Shown: in pieces, positions 32,895-44,879 of the stretch
How the letters are laid out: each line of letters starts with the position of its first letter
How positions within the stretch are numbered: position 1 is the stretch's first letter
From: Bettongia penicillata ogilbyi
Taxonomy: Eukaryota > Chordata > Mammalia > Diprotodontia > Potoroidae
Length of the DNA: 64,000 bases
Assembly: GCA_023548195.1 (NCBI GenBank)
Contig: JAJHZJ010000532.1
Location: 558,001-622,000, forward strand
Reading direction: 5' to 3'
Notes under the pieces: generated by a model
Seen by the model: the letters and a program-made list of their open reading frames with translations, nothing else
The model's database searches: none
Told to the model about the DNA's origin: nothing
Position numbers and translations under genes: made by a program

Positions 32895-34725
32895 AGCACA
32901 AGATAAATTTCTATACCCTATTATTTGTATTTCTTATTTCCCAAATTTAGTGAGTATGTTATTCCCCCCCCTTAAGCTTCCCTTTTCTCCTCCATTGAAA
33001 AAGATTTTTCTTATCTTTCTTATGAATGATAGTCTGCCCCATTCCATTTCTCCCTTCCTCCTCCCAATATTTTCCTCTCTCACCCCTTAATTTTATTTTT
33101 TTAATGGATATCATCTCTTCTGATTCAACTCAACCTGTACTCGCTGTCTATGTGTGTGTGTGTGTTTGTGTGTGTTGTGCATCTATGTGTGTGTGTGTAA
33201 TCCCTCCACCTACCCAAATACTGAGAAAAGTCTCAAGAGTTACAAATATTATCTTTCCATGTAGGAATGTAAACAGTTCTGCTTTGGAAAGTCCTTTATG
33301 ATTTCCCTTTCCTGTTTACCTTTTTATGCTTCTCTTGATTCTTGTGTTTGAAAGTCAAACTTTCTATTAAGTTCTGATCTTTTTATCAGGAATGCTTGAA
33401 AGTCCTCTATATCATTAAATGGCCATTTCTTTTCTCAGTTTTGCTGGTTAGGTGATTCTTGGTTTTAATCCCAGTTCCTCTGATTTCTGGAATATCCTAT
33501 TCCAAACCCTTCTATCCCTTAATGTTGAAGCTGCCAGATCCTGTGTTATCCTGATTGTATTTCCACAATACTCAAATTGTTTCTTTTTAGCTGCTGGCAA
33601 TATTTTCTCCTTGACCTGGGAACTCTGAAATTTGGCCACAATATTCCTAGGAGTTTCTCTTTTCAGGTCTCTTTCAGGAGATGATTGGTGGATTCTTTCA
33701 ATATTTAATTTGCCTTCTGGTTCTGGAAATCAGGGCAGTTTTCCTTGATAATTTCATGAAAGATGATGTCTAAGCTCTTTTTTTGATCATGGCTTTCAGG
33801 TATTCCCATAATTTTTAGATTGTTTCTCCTGGATCTATTTTCTAGGTCAGTTGTTTTTCCAGTGAAGTATTTCACATAATCTTCCATTTTTTTTCATTCT
33901 TTTGGTTTTGTTTTGTGATTTCTTGGTTTCTCAGAAAGTCATTAGCCTCCATCTGTTCCATTCTAATTTTGAAAGAACTATTTTCTTCAGTGAGCTTTTG
34001 AGCCTCCTTTTCCATTTGGCTAATTCTACTTTTGAAAGCATTCTTCTCCTCATTGGCTTTTTGAACCTGTTTTGCCAATGGAGTTAGCCTATTTTTCAAG
34101 GTGTTATTTTCTTCAGCATTTTTTTGGGTCTCCTTTAGCAAGGTGTTGACATGCTTTTCTTGCATCTCTCTCATTTCTCCTCCCAATTTTTCCTCCACCT
34201 GTATAACTTGATTTTCAAAATCCTTTTTGAGCTCTTCCATGGCCTGAGCCTATTGAATATTTATTTTGGATGTTTGGAATACAGAAGCCTTGACTTTTAT
34301 GTCTTTCCCTGATGGTAAGCATTGTTCTTCCTCATCAGAAAGGATGGGAGGAGATAACTGTTCACCCAGAAAGTAACCTTCTATGGTCTTATTATTTTTT
34401 CCCTTTTCTGGGCACTTTCTCAGCCAGTTACTTGACTTCTGAGTTTCCTCTCCACACCTACCTTGCCTCCAGATCCGCTCAACTAGTGCTTGAGATCTGA
34501 GATTCAAATGCTGCTTCCCAGCCTCAGGGCAGGGGAGGGGGCTGCCATTCAGTGTCAGATTAAGTTCAGGTGCTCAGGTGGGGGCAGGGCCTCCACATGG
34601 GGCTCAGTTCCCTCAGGGGGTGTATGTGGAGACCTTCAACAATGGATCCGAACTCCTTCCTGCTTTGGGAGCTCCTGTTCACTGCTGCCTCTGGTGCTGC
34701 CTCCCAAGGGGTCCTGGGATATTTT
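32895..34725 (-). mobile_element. HAL1 copy C, older, minus strand, broken in the 5' UTR
   Basis: Read on the minus strand: a 5' UTR piece (34,725-34,420), ORF1, then a 3' UTR with an ACACAC-rich part and purine blocks matching HAL1 copy A but much more diverged. The 5' end is lost at the junction 34,725/34,726, where a HAL1 3' segment in the opposite orientation begins. Confidence 0.75.
33345..34412 (-). pseudogene. HAL1 copy C ORF1, decayed
   Basis: Recognisable ORF1p blocks are scattered over three frames: an N-terminal QLSPPILSDEEEQCLPSGKD block, the coiled coil (34,240-33,872) starting MEELKKDFENQVIQVEEK, the hinge TGKTTDLENRSRRNNLKIMG, and the C-terminal QFEYCGNTIRITQDLAAS block. The original ATG appears as GTG (about 34,412). 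Several frameshifts and stops. Confidence 0.8.
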
Positions 34726-35320
34726 GGTATGAAAACCTATCTTACAATACAGGAAAGTGGGGGAGAAGGAGATAAACAGGGTGGGGGGGGATGATGGAAG
34801 GGAGGGCAATGGGAGGAGTGAGCAATTTGAAGTCAACACTCTTGAGGGAGGGACAGGATCAAAAGACAGAATAGAAACAATGGGGGGCAGGATAGGATAG
34901 AGGGAAATATAGTTAGTCTTACACAACATGACTATTATCAAAGTCACTTGTAAAACTACACAGATATGGCCTATATTGAATTGCCTGCCTTTCCTAAGGG
35001 AACGGGTGGGGAGAGAGGCATGGGGAGAAGTTGGAACTCAAAGCTTTAGGAACAACTGTTGGGTATTGTTCTTGCTACTAGGAAATAAGAAATACAGGTA
35101 ATGGGGAATAGAAAGTTATCTGGCCCTACAGGACAAAAGAGAAGATGGGGACAAGAGAAGGGAGGGATGATAGAAGAGAGGGCAGATTGGTGATAGGGGA
35201 AATTAGAATGTTTGGTGTATTGGGGTGAGGGAGGGGACAAACGGGGAGAAAATTTGGAACCCAAAATTTTGTGAAAATGAATGTAAAAAGTTAAATAAAT
35301 AAATTTACATTAAAAAAAAA
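34726..35320 (+). mobile_element. HAL1 3' fragment D (plus), 5' truncated
   Basis: It starts TTGGTATGAAAACCTATCTT, identical to the matching point in copy A (about 26,310), follows copy A closely to the end, and closes with TAAATAAATTTACATT and an A-run. It lacks ORF1. It is much closer to copy A than is the adjoining copy C, so the two halves probably come from separate insertions. No clear TSD. Confidence 0.8.
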
Positions 35321-36170
35321 GTTTCATCTAGTGAGAGGCGAATTTACCACTCATTCCCTTCTCTGCTATACTCCTAGACTTAAGAACAAAATTAGTGGCT
35401 GCAGGAAGAGTGAGAAGGAGTAATGAATTAATCAGCTTGGAGGAATTCTAGGTCGTGGCTTTGAAAAACATAGTAGCTCAACAACGTCTATTTCTGAATG
35501 AGGTTTTTTCCCTTCATCTCAGGGTTTTGTGTCATCCTTCTGGTTACTCAATTACACATTTGTCTTCATTCCCTTTCCAAAGTGGTACAGTGCCATTGTA
35601 TGGTGAATGCTATGTTGTGTATCATGCATGGCAAGTTAATACCAGTTCTCAAAGTTGTTTGTTTGTTTGTTTTACTACCTAAGGTTTTTTATTTAGTAGA
35701 GTTTATCAGTTTCAAAAAATTATTTTTTTCCTTCTCCTCCTTGACCTTCCTTCATATTACAACTTTGTCCTTTCTGACTCCTAGTTCCTATTCTCTTAAA
35801 GGGTGTTATGGCTGATGGCAAAGTAATAAAATTTGATATTTCATCAGTTTGAAAGCACTGTCATAACAGAAAAATAGAGGGTATTTTGAGTGAGACTAAC
35901 CTTCTGAATTTAAATAATGTTTGGGGATTTCATATCACTTATTTTCTTCCCTTCTTTTGCCCCCACGGTAAGGCAATGTTACTATCTCTAACCTATAACC
36001 AAAGAAACCAAGACAGAAAGAAAATTTATTTCCTCAAGTCTTTAAGGCTTGCAAAGAACCCAAAATGGAATCCAAGCTCTATGAAATATGAAATCAAGTT
36101 AACATTTGCAAGTTCCCTGGTGATCTTGATCAATGTAAATAGTTTAGATATCTAATTCAGGCTCAGCAAA
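35321..36170. other. No gene or repeat recognised
   Basis: AT-rich unique-looking DNA. Confidence 0.4.
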
Positions 36171-36174
36171 AGTG

Positions 36175-36480
36175 TATTTTGCTTGCTTCTGTTTGCCATT
36201 TAAAGCCCTTCATAATCTCCCTCCAGGATTACTTTTTAGGTTGATGTCTCTCGTGACTCCCCCACCTGTATTCCACATTACTTTCAGAATGGCTTACTCC
36301 CTATGTACACACAACTTTGGGTCCGTGGCAGTGCCTTGTAAAGGCTAAAACCCCTGCCTGGAATGCTCTCCCTCACTATCTTCATCTCTTGGAATTCCCA
36401 AGTCCTTTCAAGCTATTTGCACTCTTCTCAACCCCATCTCCTGCTCACTTTGAATTTGTCTTGTACAAATGTGACACTTA
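36175..36480 (+). mobile_element. L2 LINE 3' remnant
   Basis: Order CATTTAAAGCCCTTCATAAT, CTGGAATGCTCTCCCTCACT and CAAGTCCTTTCAAGCTATTT, as in the end of L2 ORF2/3' UTR. Confidence 0.65.
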
Positions 36481-37080
36481 TGATTTCTGGGCTCACTCTC
36501 CCAATGCACGCTATAACTGGATAAGCAGGTTCCAAGAGTAAGTATGACTCCCCTCAGAGTCCTAGAGGTAGCCCTGAGGTATTTAGGATGTCTCCTCCAG
36601 TACTATAGTTCACAAATGCCCATCTAGAATTTTCTCCTAATATCATCATTGGTTAAAATTTCACCAATATCAATCACTAATTCATATCTCCCTATGTTAG
36701 ATAATCCATGGATATTTCTTCAATATCAATTACCTTTTACAAAAGGATTTTTATTTGCCAAGAAGTCCCAAAATACAAATATCTCCCAAACTTACTTAAC
36801 TTATTAAATATAAATTTGTCACTGTCTTCCACCATTTAGGTCCATGGAGAGACTGGGACTAGATTCTATAAGTCATTCTTAAGTTGATCACTACCAATCC
36901 CATCAAGTTTACTTCTGGGCGTGGTATACCTGATGGATAATCACTCCCTTGTTAACAAGACTTGGCTGTTGGGCTTATTTACTGATGGCCTGTGTCAAGT
37001 AGGTCAGTTCCTCAGGAATGACTCCTTACCTGGCTCGGCTAATGTAGTTACTGGTAGTTCTGCCATAGACTCCAGTTATT

Positions 37081-37170
37081 GATAAACTTATTTCCATGGA
37101 AATACATAGAACCCGAGGAACAGCAGGGAAAAGTGCCAATAAAAACAGCTATTATCTTCATAAGCTATTG
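37081..37170 (+). repeat. Direct repeat, copy 1 (about 90 bp)
   Basis: This segment (CCATGGAAATACATAGAACC, GTGCCAATAAAAACAGCT, CTTCATAAGCTAT) recurs at 39,097-39,200 with few mismatches and one insertion of about 15 bp. The family is not recognised. Confidence 0.85.
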
Positions 37171-37974
37171 GTACACTCCAGACCTGATAGTTCTGACTTT
37201 TGAAGTTCACAAGGTTGTATGGTGACAAGAGAGTTTTTGACTCAGGCTTCTCTGCCACTGCACTAAGAAAAACTCTGCCCCAGACTCTGCCTTGAGCTTT
37301 TTGACAGTATTTGAAGCAAGCAGGTCATGTCTCTTGTTGAAGTCTGCAAAAATAAATCATTAACATTTAAACTTCAGTTCCAGCTTGGACCAGCTAGTTC
37401 TCAGACTCTTTTGGTGCAGACATCTTTATTTTTTATCCTTTTATTGTTTCTTTTCTGATGGATAAACTCTTGTCTTCCCCTTCTGCTTTCTATAAAATCT
37501 AGGTGCCCATCCTGCTTATGTATTCACATTCTAAATAATTCTGCTGTAAGTGAAGCTCTGGGCTCACTGACCCTTTAGTGGATGATCAGTGTAACCCATG
37601 TTCTGAACACAATAAACTGCAGACCTTATCTCTGTATGACTGGCAGCAGTGCCTAATCAATGGATGCTAGGACAATTCGTATCATACTACGCTGGTCCAT
37701 TCTGTCTCTGATAACCATTCACCTAAGATCAGGAAAGAATAAGCACAGATCAGAAGAAATACAGGATACGTGTTTTCAGCCACATGGCTATTGGATGAGG
37801 CAGGGGCTTTCCCTAACCTAAACACTTACATAATTTCTTCTTCCTCACTCAAAGGTTACTAGAGAAAGAGATTTCTTCTGCACCTGACTTTTGTATGCAT
37901 GCTTGATTCCAGCTCAGCAGCCAATTAAAAGGTTTTCTAGCACTGCACAGTAAATAAATAAGAAGTAGTCAGAG
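37171..37974. other. No gene recognised
   Basis: Unique-looking. Two AATAAA-containing stretches (37,349 and 37,611) might hint at an old LTR or retroposed 3' end, without further support. Confidence 0.35.
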
Positions 37975-38108
37975 AGGCAGCTAGATGGCAAAACATATAG
38001 AAAATGACCTGGAAGTCAAGGGGACCTGAGTTCAAATCTGGCCTCAGATACTTACTAGCTGTGTGACCCTGAGTAAATCACTTAATCATGATTACCTCCC
38101 CCCCAAAA
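37975..38108 (+). mobile_element. tRNA-derived SINE (Mar1-like), short
   Basis: AGGCAGCTAGATGGCAAAAC, GACCTGAGTTCAAATCTGGC (B box), CTAGCTGTGTGACCCTGAGT, CACTTAATCATGATTACCTC, then a C/A-rich end. Confidence 0.85.
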
Positions 38109-38254
38109 AATTTCCTGAAGCAAGGAAGTAAAGAGCTGCACCTTTATCAATACTTCCAGAAGAAGGCTCAGTGAACCTCTGCCTAGGGTGATATCAGGCA
38201 GACGATACTGAGCATACTCTGCAGACTATGCCCTCATTGGCTAGTCTTCCCCTT

Positions 38255-38635
38255 ACACTTACTGATTTGTGTACATCTTGTTTATCCCCAGCACAGTGTA
38301 AACTCCTTAGGGGTAAAGAAAATGAGGTTGGTGGTGGTGGGTGCTATATACCCAGTGTCTAGCACAGTGTTGGGTACATAGTAGATATTTAATAAATGCT
38401 ATGAAATCAATTAAATTAAGATGCTAGTGCTCCCCTACCCCCTAAGGTTATCTCAGATTTACTCTGAATATATTTGGTTTCTTTATCCATTTACATTTTG
38501 TTTTCTCCCAGAAGAATGTAAGCCTCATTAAGGCAAGGATATTCTCATTTTCATATTTGTGTCCCTAGTATCTTATATAATGCCCGGCACCTGGTGGGGG
38601 ATTAATAGATCCATGCTGAATGAATGAATGGTCAA
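38255..38635 (+). mobile_element. Two L2 LINE 3' ends in tandem
   Basis: First (38,255-38,410): AGTGTCTAGCACAGTGTTGG then AGATATTTAATAAATGCTAT. Second (38,460-38,635): GAATGTAAGCCTCATTAAGG, GCCCGGCACCTGGTGG, TGAATGAATGAATGG. Both have the L2 terminal layout. Confidence 0.65.
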
Positions 38636-38689
38636 AGAGGAGAAGGGGAAAAATTTTAACTTATAAACTCTAATAAGTAAAGGCCTTTG

Positions 38690-38765
38690 GTAGAGAAGAA
38701 GGAGGAGGAAGAGAATGAGGAGGAGGAGGAGAGGAAGAAGGAAGAGAAGGAGAAGAAAACAGAGA
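38690..38765 (+). repeat. (GGA)n/(GAA)n purine-rich low-complexity
   Basis: GAAGGAGGAGGAAGAGAATG-type sequence. Confidence 0.9.
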
Positions 38766-39096
38766 AGACAAAAGAAGTTAATCCCAATGCCTCAGCATTC
38801 TTTAACTATGGAAAGTGACTGCCACAATAATATGTTACTAACATGCTGGCTTCTTAGGATAAAAGTATTTTGAGGGAGGAAGGGCATTTCTTACATGTTT
38901 CAGGGAGCGCCTAGCATTCTGCAGGCACCTAATACACTAAACGTTCTCTAACGGTGATAGACCATACAACATCTAAGCAGAAAGATTAAGACCATTCTTC
39001 CATTTATACTTTGATGACTGATAAAAAATAACTGCAAAGCTTTAAATGTTTTGCAGAAGTTAGCCAAAACCATCACCTCCAGTCCTTCCCACCTTT

Positions 39097-39200
39097 GATA
39101 AATTTATTCCCATGGAAATACATAGAACCTGAGGAACTGCAGGGAAAGGTGCCAATAAAAACAGCTAGGAGATTTTTACATTATTTTCATAAGCTATCTA
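39097..39200 (+). repeat. Direct repeat, copy 2
   Basis: Matches 37,081-37,170; an extra GGAGATTTTTACATT-like segment lies before CATAAGCTAT. Confidence 0.85.
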
Positions 39201-39209
39201 ATCTAACCA

Positions 39210-39740
39210 TTTTGAATGATCTATGTAAATTAATTACTCTTTTTAATTAGGTAGTCTTTTGGATTGCATATTGAAGTTTACCACTAATTATGACAAGGCA
39301 GGAGGTCAGTTGATTGGTATGGGAAATGAGAGGCCTTTATTTCATTGAACTGAAACAGTGAACAGATAAGGGGTGGGGGAATGGCAAAGCTGGGAAACTG
39401 ATGCCTGGTTCTCAAAATTCAAACTGTGCTTTTCTTGTTCATTTTCTGACTCAAATTCCCTTTTATGACTTGCTGGGGGCTTTTCTTTATGAATATCAGA
39501 CTGACTTCAAAACACCTATTGCCTCAAAAACCATTATAACAGAACAGCTTAGATACCTGAATTTTGCTTTCCAAATGCTAGGCAGAAAAACATCCACCTT
39601 TTTAATATTAGTCACATTAAACATCATTTAATTGCTGCTGCAGCTGTTTCCAGATGTGGCTTTATTTTATTTCCACCAGTCAACCTGTCTCTGATTTTCA
39701 TTTATTTCCTCATTTAAAAAATATGCTCATTCCACACATT
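39210..39740. promoter_or_regulatory. Weak candidate conserved non-coding element
   Basis: A unique block with AAATTAATTACTC, TTTTTAATTAGG, CACTAATTATG and CATTTAATTGCTGCTGCAGC (paired TAAT sites and an E-box CAGCTG). Inference from motif content only. Confidence 0.25.
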
Positions 39741-40775
39741 ATGCTCACGAGAAGAAATTAGAATCTTAATTTTTTGTTAAGATTTAGCGGTTATTTCTAG
39801 TCAACACAGATTGTACTGTAGAATAGAATGTATGGTATTTTATGCATATTACCTCACCTCTAGTCTTGTCATACACTAAGACCCTGAATATCCATTCTTT
39901 ACCCACATATTAAGAGCTTACATTGCTTGTTAATATATTCATGGATAGATAGGGAGGAATGTGAAAAATTATTTGCCTGTTTTAAAGAAATGTTTAGAAA
40001 AATCCCATTTTTTCATTAAAAATTACAGATTTGATAGAAATTCCAAGTCAAGGGAATTGTCTTATCTGTAGGTCAGAGGTTCATTCATTTTCTTTCTTCT
40101 CCTTTTCATCATAAGACTGGATCTTCCTAGATTGGAAGTGGTCCTTCAGGCCCTCTTCATTTCCACACTACGACAGTTTGCCCTCCTTGGACAATCTGAT
40201 CGCCCCTGGCTCTCAGGGACTCACCATTTTGGTTCTGGTCTTAGTGAACACACTCAATTGACTGTGGTGCAAAATTGAAGAGTTTAAGTGATCCATCAGC
40301 CCAGAAAGTACATTCATTTTCAAACAAGTTCACTCACCATGGTTCTGGGAGTGAAGTAAATGCAGTGTGGATTGTATGTTCGGGAGAGTACATCTGGTGC
40401 CCCCATTTTCTGCCTCTGGCTTTCTACCCCAGCCACTTTTAGTAGGATCAGGGATCTTGAGGGTAGTTCTTGCTGATACTTTCCTCACAACCATTTCAGG
40501 TAGGCAATTCGAGGATTAATCTTGTTTTACAGATGAAGGACGTGAACTTCACCAAAGTTTAACGACTCACCCATTGTTTGAGTGTGATGTGAACCAACAC
40601 TGCTGACGTATAGATTACTTTGTGTGAATGTTTTCCCCCTTCTCTTTTCTATTCTTTGTTCTAAAGGATGACTTTCTGGGAATAGAATATACTGGGGAAT
40701 GTAGAGTGAAGTTGAAACAAAAGATAGTAGTAAAATTAAGAAAAACACAAGTGTTCATTGTTCTCTGTCATATCA
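39741..40775. other. No gene recognised
   Basis: Unique or very old repeat DNA; a MIR-like scrap near 40,500-40,590 (TTTTACAGATGAAGGACG). Confidence 0.4.
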
Positions 40776-40779
40776 AAGC

Positions 40780-41010
40780 TATAAGTCCAAACAAGCATTA
40801 AGCATCTACTATGTGCCCGGCACTACGCCAAGATCTTTACAAATATCTCATTTGATCTTCACAACCAGCCTGGAAGATTATTATCCCCATTTATGGTGGA
40901 GGAAACTGAGACAGATAGCAGTGATTTGCCCAGGGTCACACAGCTAATAAATGTCTGAGGCTGGACATGAATTTATCTCCCTGACTCCAGGCCCAGCACT
41001 CTATCCCCTG
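40780..41010 (-). mobile_element. MIR-family SINE, near full-length
   Basis: The complete inverted layout is seen: CATCTACTATGTGCCCGGCA, CTCATTTGATCTTCACAACC, GAGGAAACTGAGACAGATAG, CCCAGGGTCACACAGCTAAT, CTCCAGGCCCAGCACTCTAT. Confidence 0.85.
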
Positions 41011-41124
41011 ATCCCCTTAGTTCCGGTAGGGAGAAAGAAGCCAGAAAACATCGTTCAGGCCGTTTCATTGTTGTTACAACCATAACTATTAATGTGACTA
41101 AAGCTGGTGGTCATGACCTTAAAA

Positions 41125-41290
41125 TGAGCTTATAGATTTAGAACAAGAAGAAATATTAGAGACCATGGGACAGTCTCCTCATTTTACAGATAAGGAAACA
41201 GAGACTTACAGAGAAGACCTTGTTCAAGGTCACAAATGGCAGTTGTCTAGAACCCAAGTTGCCTGACTCTCAGTACAATATTTGCTTTAT
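41125..41290 (-). mobile_element. MIR-family SINE remnant
   Basis: TCATTTTACAGATAAGGAAA, AAGGTCACAAATGGCAG, CTGACTCTCAGTACAATA. Confidence 0.65.
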
Positions 41291-41662
41291 TGTATCATGT
41301 TCCTTCTCCTGTGTCCATGACTGCTGCTTATATATACAGGGAAAAAGCTTTAAGTTCATCAGGTCAGCTTCTGACATGCCAGGTGGTCCAATTAAATGGC
41401 AAGGTTTGGAAGAAAATCAGACTGAACCAATATATGAATCTGGGTTCTAGGACATGATGGTTTTTACTAGGGCCCTCAGGAATCTGGTGATACTCTTGTT
41501 AGAGATGCTGTGGAACAACAAACTCTAATATTTATTTGGAACATAAACACCCTAAAAGTTTCTGGCTTGAAAGTTTCCAAAAAGCCTGTCTCCATTACAA
41601 ATTAATGGGCCAGTGTCTTGTCTATTTTGTAGACTGACATCAAGCCAATAGCCTCAAAATAT

Positions 41663-41704
41663 CCATATATATATATATATATAAATATATATATATGTAT
41701 ATAT
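41663..41704 (+). repeat. (TA)n microsatellite
   Basis: CATATATATATATATATATA interrupted by AA and TG. Confidence 0.93.
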
Positions 41705-41955
41705 GAAATCAGATAATGTCAAAGTCAGCTCCCAACTATTTTGATAATTCTTTCCAACCTACCTTTTCCCAAAATAGAAACATGCATGTTTTGCTCAGAA
41801 TCATAATTGCTAACCTTCCTCGGGGATGTCCACATTGCTGTCTGGAAAGGAAGTGAATGTGATGGGTGGTTAGTGCAAGGAGAATAGCCCCTAAATGGAT
41901 TTAACATGGAAGCTAAACTTTGTTCATCTAAAAGTCTTGGGGGAACCTAGAAGTG

Positions 41956-41971
41956 CTCCAATGGCATTTAT
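41956..41971 (+). repeat. Left target-site duplication of full-length L1
   Basis: CTCCAATGGCATTTAT, identical to 51,792-51,807. Confidence 0.95.
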
Positions 41972-42588
41972 TTTTTATTTTATTTTTTTTAATGTTTTAC
42001 AATCATTTCCTTAAAGTTAAGATTTTATCCCCCCCACCCTTCCCCCAATACCCCCCTCCCTCCCCATGACAGCATACAATTCTGTTTAGGTTCTACATAT
42101 ACTTTCCTACTGAGCACATTTTCACTATATTCATGCTACGTAGTCGAACTAAAATAAATGGAAGAAATCATATAACAAATCAACACATAATACACTGAAA
42201 CCCACACACACACAAACATGATCTGCTACATTCTGCAAATGACTTCCATATTTCTTTCTCTGAGTGTGGAAGGCATTTTGCCTTAGAAGACCTACATTAG
42301 GATTTTTTTTTTTCTCAGTAAGTTCTTGTGTTATTACAAAGTTCCAAGTCTATCAGAAAAAACTCTCGCACACTGTGGTCGTTGCTGTGCACAAAGTTCT
42401 CCTGGTTCTGCTCCTTTCGCTCAGCATCAGATCATATAAGTCCTTCCAGGCCTCCCTGAATTCTTCTTGTTCATCATTTCTTATGGCACAATAGTACTCC
42501 ATTACATTCATATACCATAATTTATTCAGCCATTCCCCAATTGATGGGCATTCCCTTGACTTCCAGTTTTTGGCTACCACAAAGAGTG

Positions 42589-42605
42589 CTGCTATAAATA
42601 TTTTT
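42589..42605 (+). repeat. Left target-site duplication of HAL1 copy B
   Basis: CTGCTATAAATATTTTT, identical to 45,581-45,597; it lies within L1 ORF2. Confidence 0.93.
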
Positions 42606-43628
42606 TTTTTAAATTTATTTATTTATTTAAATTTTTTACATTCATTTTCACAAATTTTTGGGTTCCAAATTTTCTCCCCTTTTATCCCCTCCCCCCACCC
42701 CAATACCCCAAGCAATCTAATTTTCCCTGTCTCCAATCTGCCCTCTATTCTGTCATCTCTCCCTTCTCTTGTCTCCATCTTCTCTTTTCTCCTGTAGGGC
42801 CAGATGACTTTCTATTCCTCCTTAACTGTATGTCTTCTTTCCTAGTTGCAACAACAATACTAAACAGTTGTTCCTAAAACTTTGAGTTCCAAATTCTCCT
42901 CATCCCTCCCTCCCCACCCACTCCCCCTGGGACAGCAGGCAATTCAATATAGGCCACATCTGTGTAGCTTTGCCAATGACCTCCCTGATAGTCGTGTTGT
43001 GTAAGACTAGCTGGATTACCATCCCTCCTAACCTGCCCCTCATTGTTTCTCTTCTGTCTTTTGATCCTGTCCCTCCCCAAGTGTTGACTTCAAATTGCTC
43101 CCTCCTCCCCCTGCCCTCCCTTCCATCATCCCCCCCTTGCAATATCTCTTTCTCCCCCACTTTCTTATACTGTAAGATAGGTTTTCATACCAAAATGAGT
43201 GTACATTTCACTCCTTCGTTTAGTCAAATGTGATGAGGGTAAACTTCTTGTTTTTGTTTTTGTTTTTTTTTTCTCAGCTCTCCTCTTTTTCCCTCCACTA
43301 AGAAAGACTACCTGCCTCTTAAATGACATATAGTTACCCCCTTCCCTTTCCCTCCCCCTACATTTCTCTCTCACCATTTACCCTAGTTTCTTTTAAGGTA
43401 TGGTCCCATCCTATTCAGTTCAATCTGTGCTCTCTATCTCTGTATGTGTGAGCATGTGTGTATGTGTGTGCATGCGTGTACATGTGTATGTGTGGTCCCA
43501 CCAACTACCCAGATACTGAAAAGTTTTAAGAGTTACAAATATTGTCTTTCCATGTAGGAATGTAAACAGTTCACTCATGGTAAGTCCCTTAAGACTTCTC
43601 TTTGCTGTTTACTTTTTCATGCTTCTTC

Positions 43629-44732
43629 TCATTCTTGTGTTTGAAAGTCAAATTTTCTTTTCAGCTCTGGTTTTTTCATCAAGAATGATTGAAAGTCCTC
43701 TGTTTCATTGAAAGACCATATTTTCCCTTGAAGTATTATACTCAGTTTAGCTGGGTAGGTGATTCTTGGTTTGAGTCCTAGTTCCTTTGCCTTCTGGAAT
43801 ATCCTATTCCACGCCCTTCAATCCCTTAATGTAGAAGCTGCTAGATCTTGGGTTATCCTGATTGTATTTCCACAGTACTGGAATTGTTTCTTTATAGCTG
43901 CTTGTAAGATTTTTTCCTTGAGCTGGGAGTTCTGGAATTTGGCCACAATGTTCCTAGGAGTTTCTCTTTTTGGATCTCTTTCAGGTGGTGATCGATGGAT
44001 TCTTTCAATACTTATTTTGCCCTCTGGTTCTAGAATGTCAGGGCAGTTTTCCTTGATAATTTCATGGAAGATGATGTCTAGGCTCTTTTTTTGATCATGA
44101 GTTTCAGGTAGTCCCATAATTTTTAAATTGTCTCTCCTGGATCTATTTTCCAGGTCAGTTGTTTTTCCCATGAGATATTTCACATTCTCTTCCATTTTTT
44201 CGTTCTTTTGGTTTTGTTTGGTGATTTCTTGGTTTCTCGTAAAGTCATTAGACTCCATCTGTTCCATTCTAATTTTGAGAGAGCTATTAAATTCAGTGAG
44301 CTTTTGAGCCTCTTTTTCCATTTGGCTCATTCTGCTTTTGAAAGCATTCTTCTCCTCGTTGGCTTTTTGAACCTCCTTTGCCAATTGGGTGAGCCTATTT
44401 TTCAAGGTGTTAATTTCCTCAGCATTTTTTTGGGTCTCCTTTACCAAGGTATTGACCTGTTTTTCATACTTTTGTTGCATCTCTGACATTTCTCTTCCCA
44501 GTTTTTCCTCCACCTGTCTAACTTGCTTTTCAAAATCCTTTTTGAGCTCTTCCAGGGCCTGAGCCCACCCACCACCCCCCTGGGGTGTCTGGGGTACTGA
44601 GGCCCCGCCCTCCACGTCTTTCCCTGATGGCAAGAATACGTCCTCATCTTCGTCAGATCCGAAGGTCGGGATCATTTGCATTTGTTGGAAAAAACTCTCT
44701 AAATTCTTATTTTTCTTCCCTTTTCTAGGCAT
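43629..44732 (-). pseudogene. HAL1 copy B ORF1, nearly intact (one nonsense mutation)
   Basis: It starts MPRKGKKNKNLESFFQQMQ at 44,732 and is open for 304 codons through the coiled coil and most of the RNA-binding domain, stopping at TGA (43,820-43,818). Copy A has CGA there (LRD-RRAW), so this is a single CpG-type C-to-T change at codon 305. The remaining 63 codons to the natural stop (43,631-43,629) are in frame. Total length 368 codons including stop. Confidence 0.93.
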
Positions 44733-44879
44733 TTTCCCAGCCAGTTAACTTGTCTTCTGAGATTCCTTTCCACCCCCGCCTGGCTCCGCCCAGCTAGTGC
44801 TTGGCCTCTGAGATTTAAATGGGCTTTCCTCCTGCCGGCTGTCAATCAGTGAGCTTTAGTTCAGGTGCTGGGGTGGGGC

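Noticed and set aside
32895..35320. Twin-priming inversion of a single HAL1
   Set aside because: The two halves differ clearly in divergence, appear to overlap in element coordinates and share no TSD; two separate insertions fit better.
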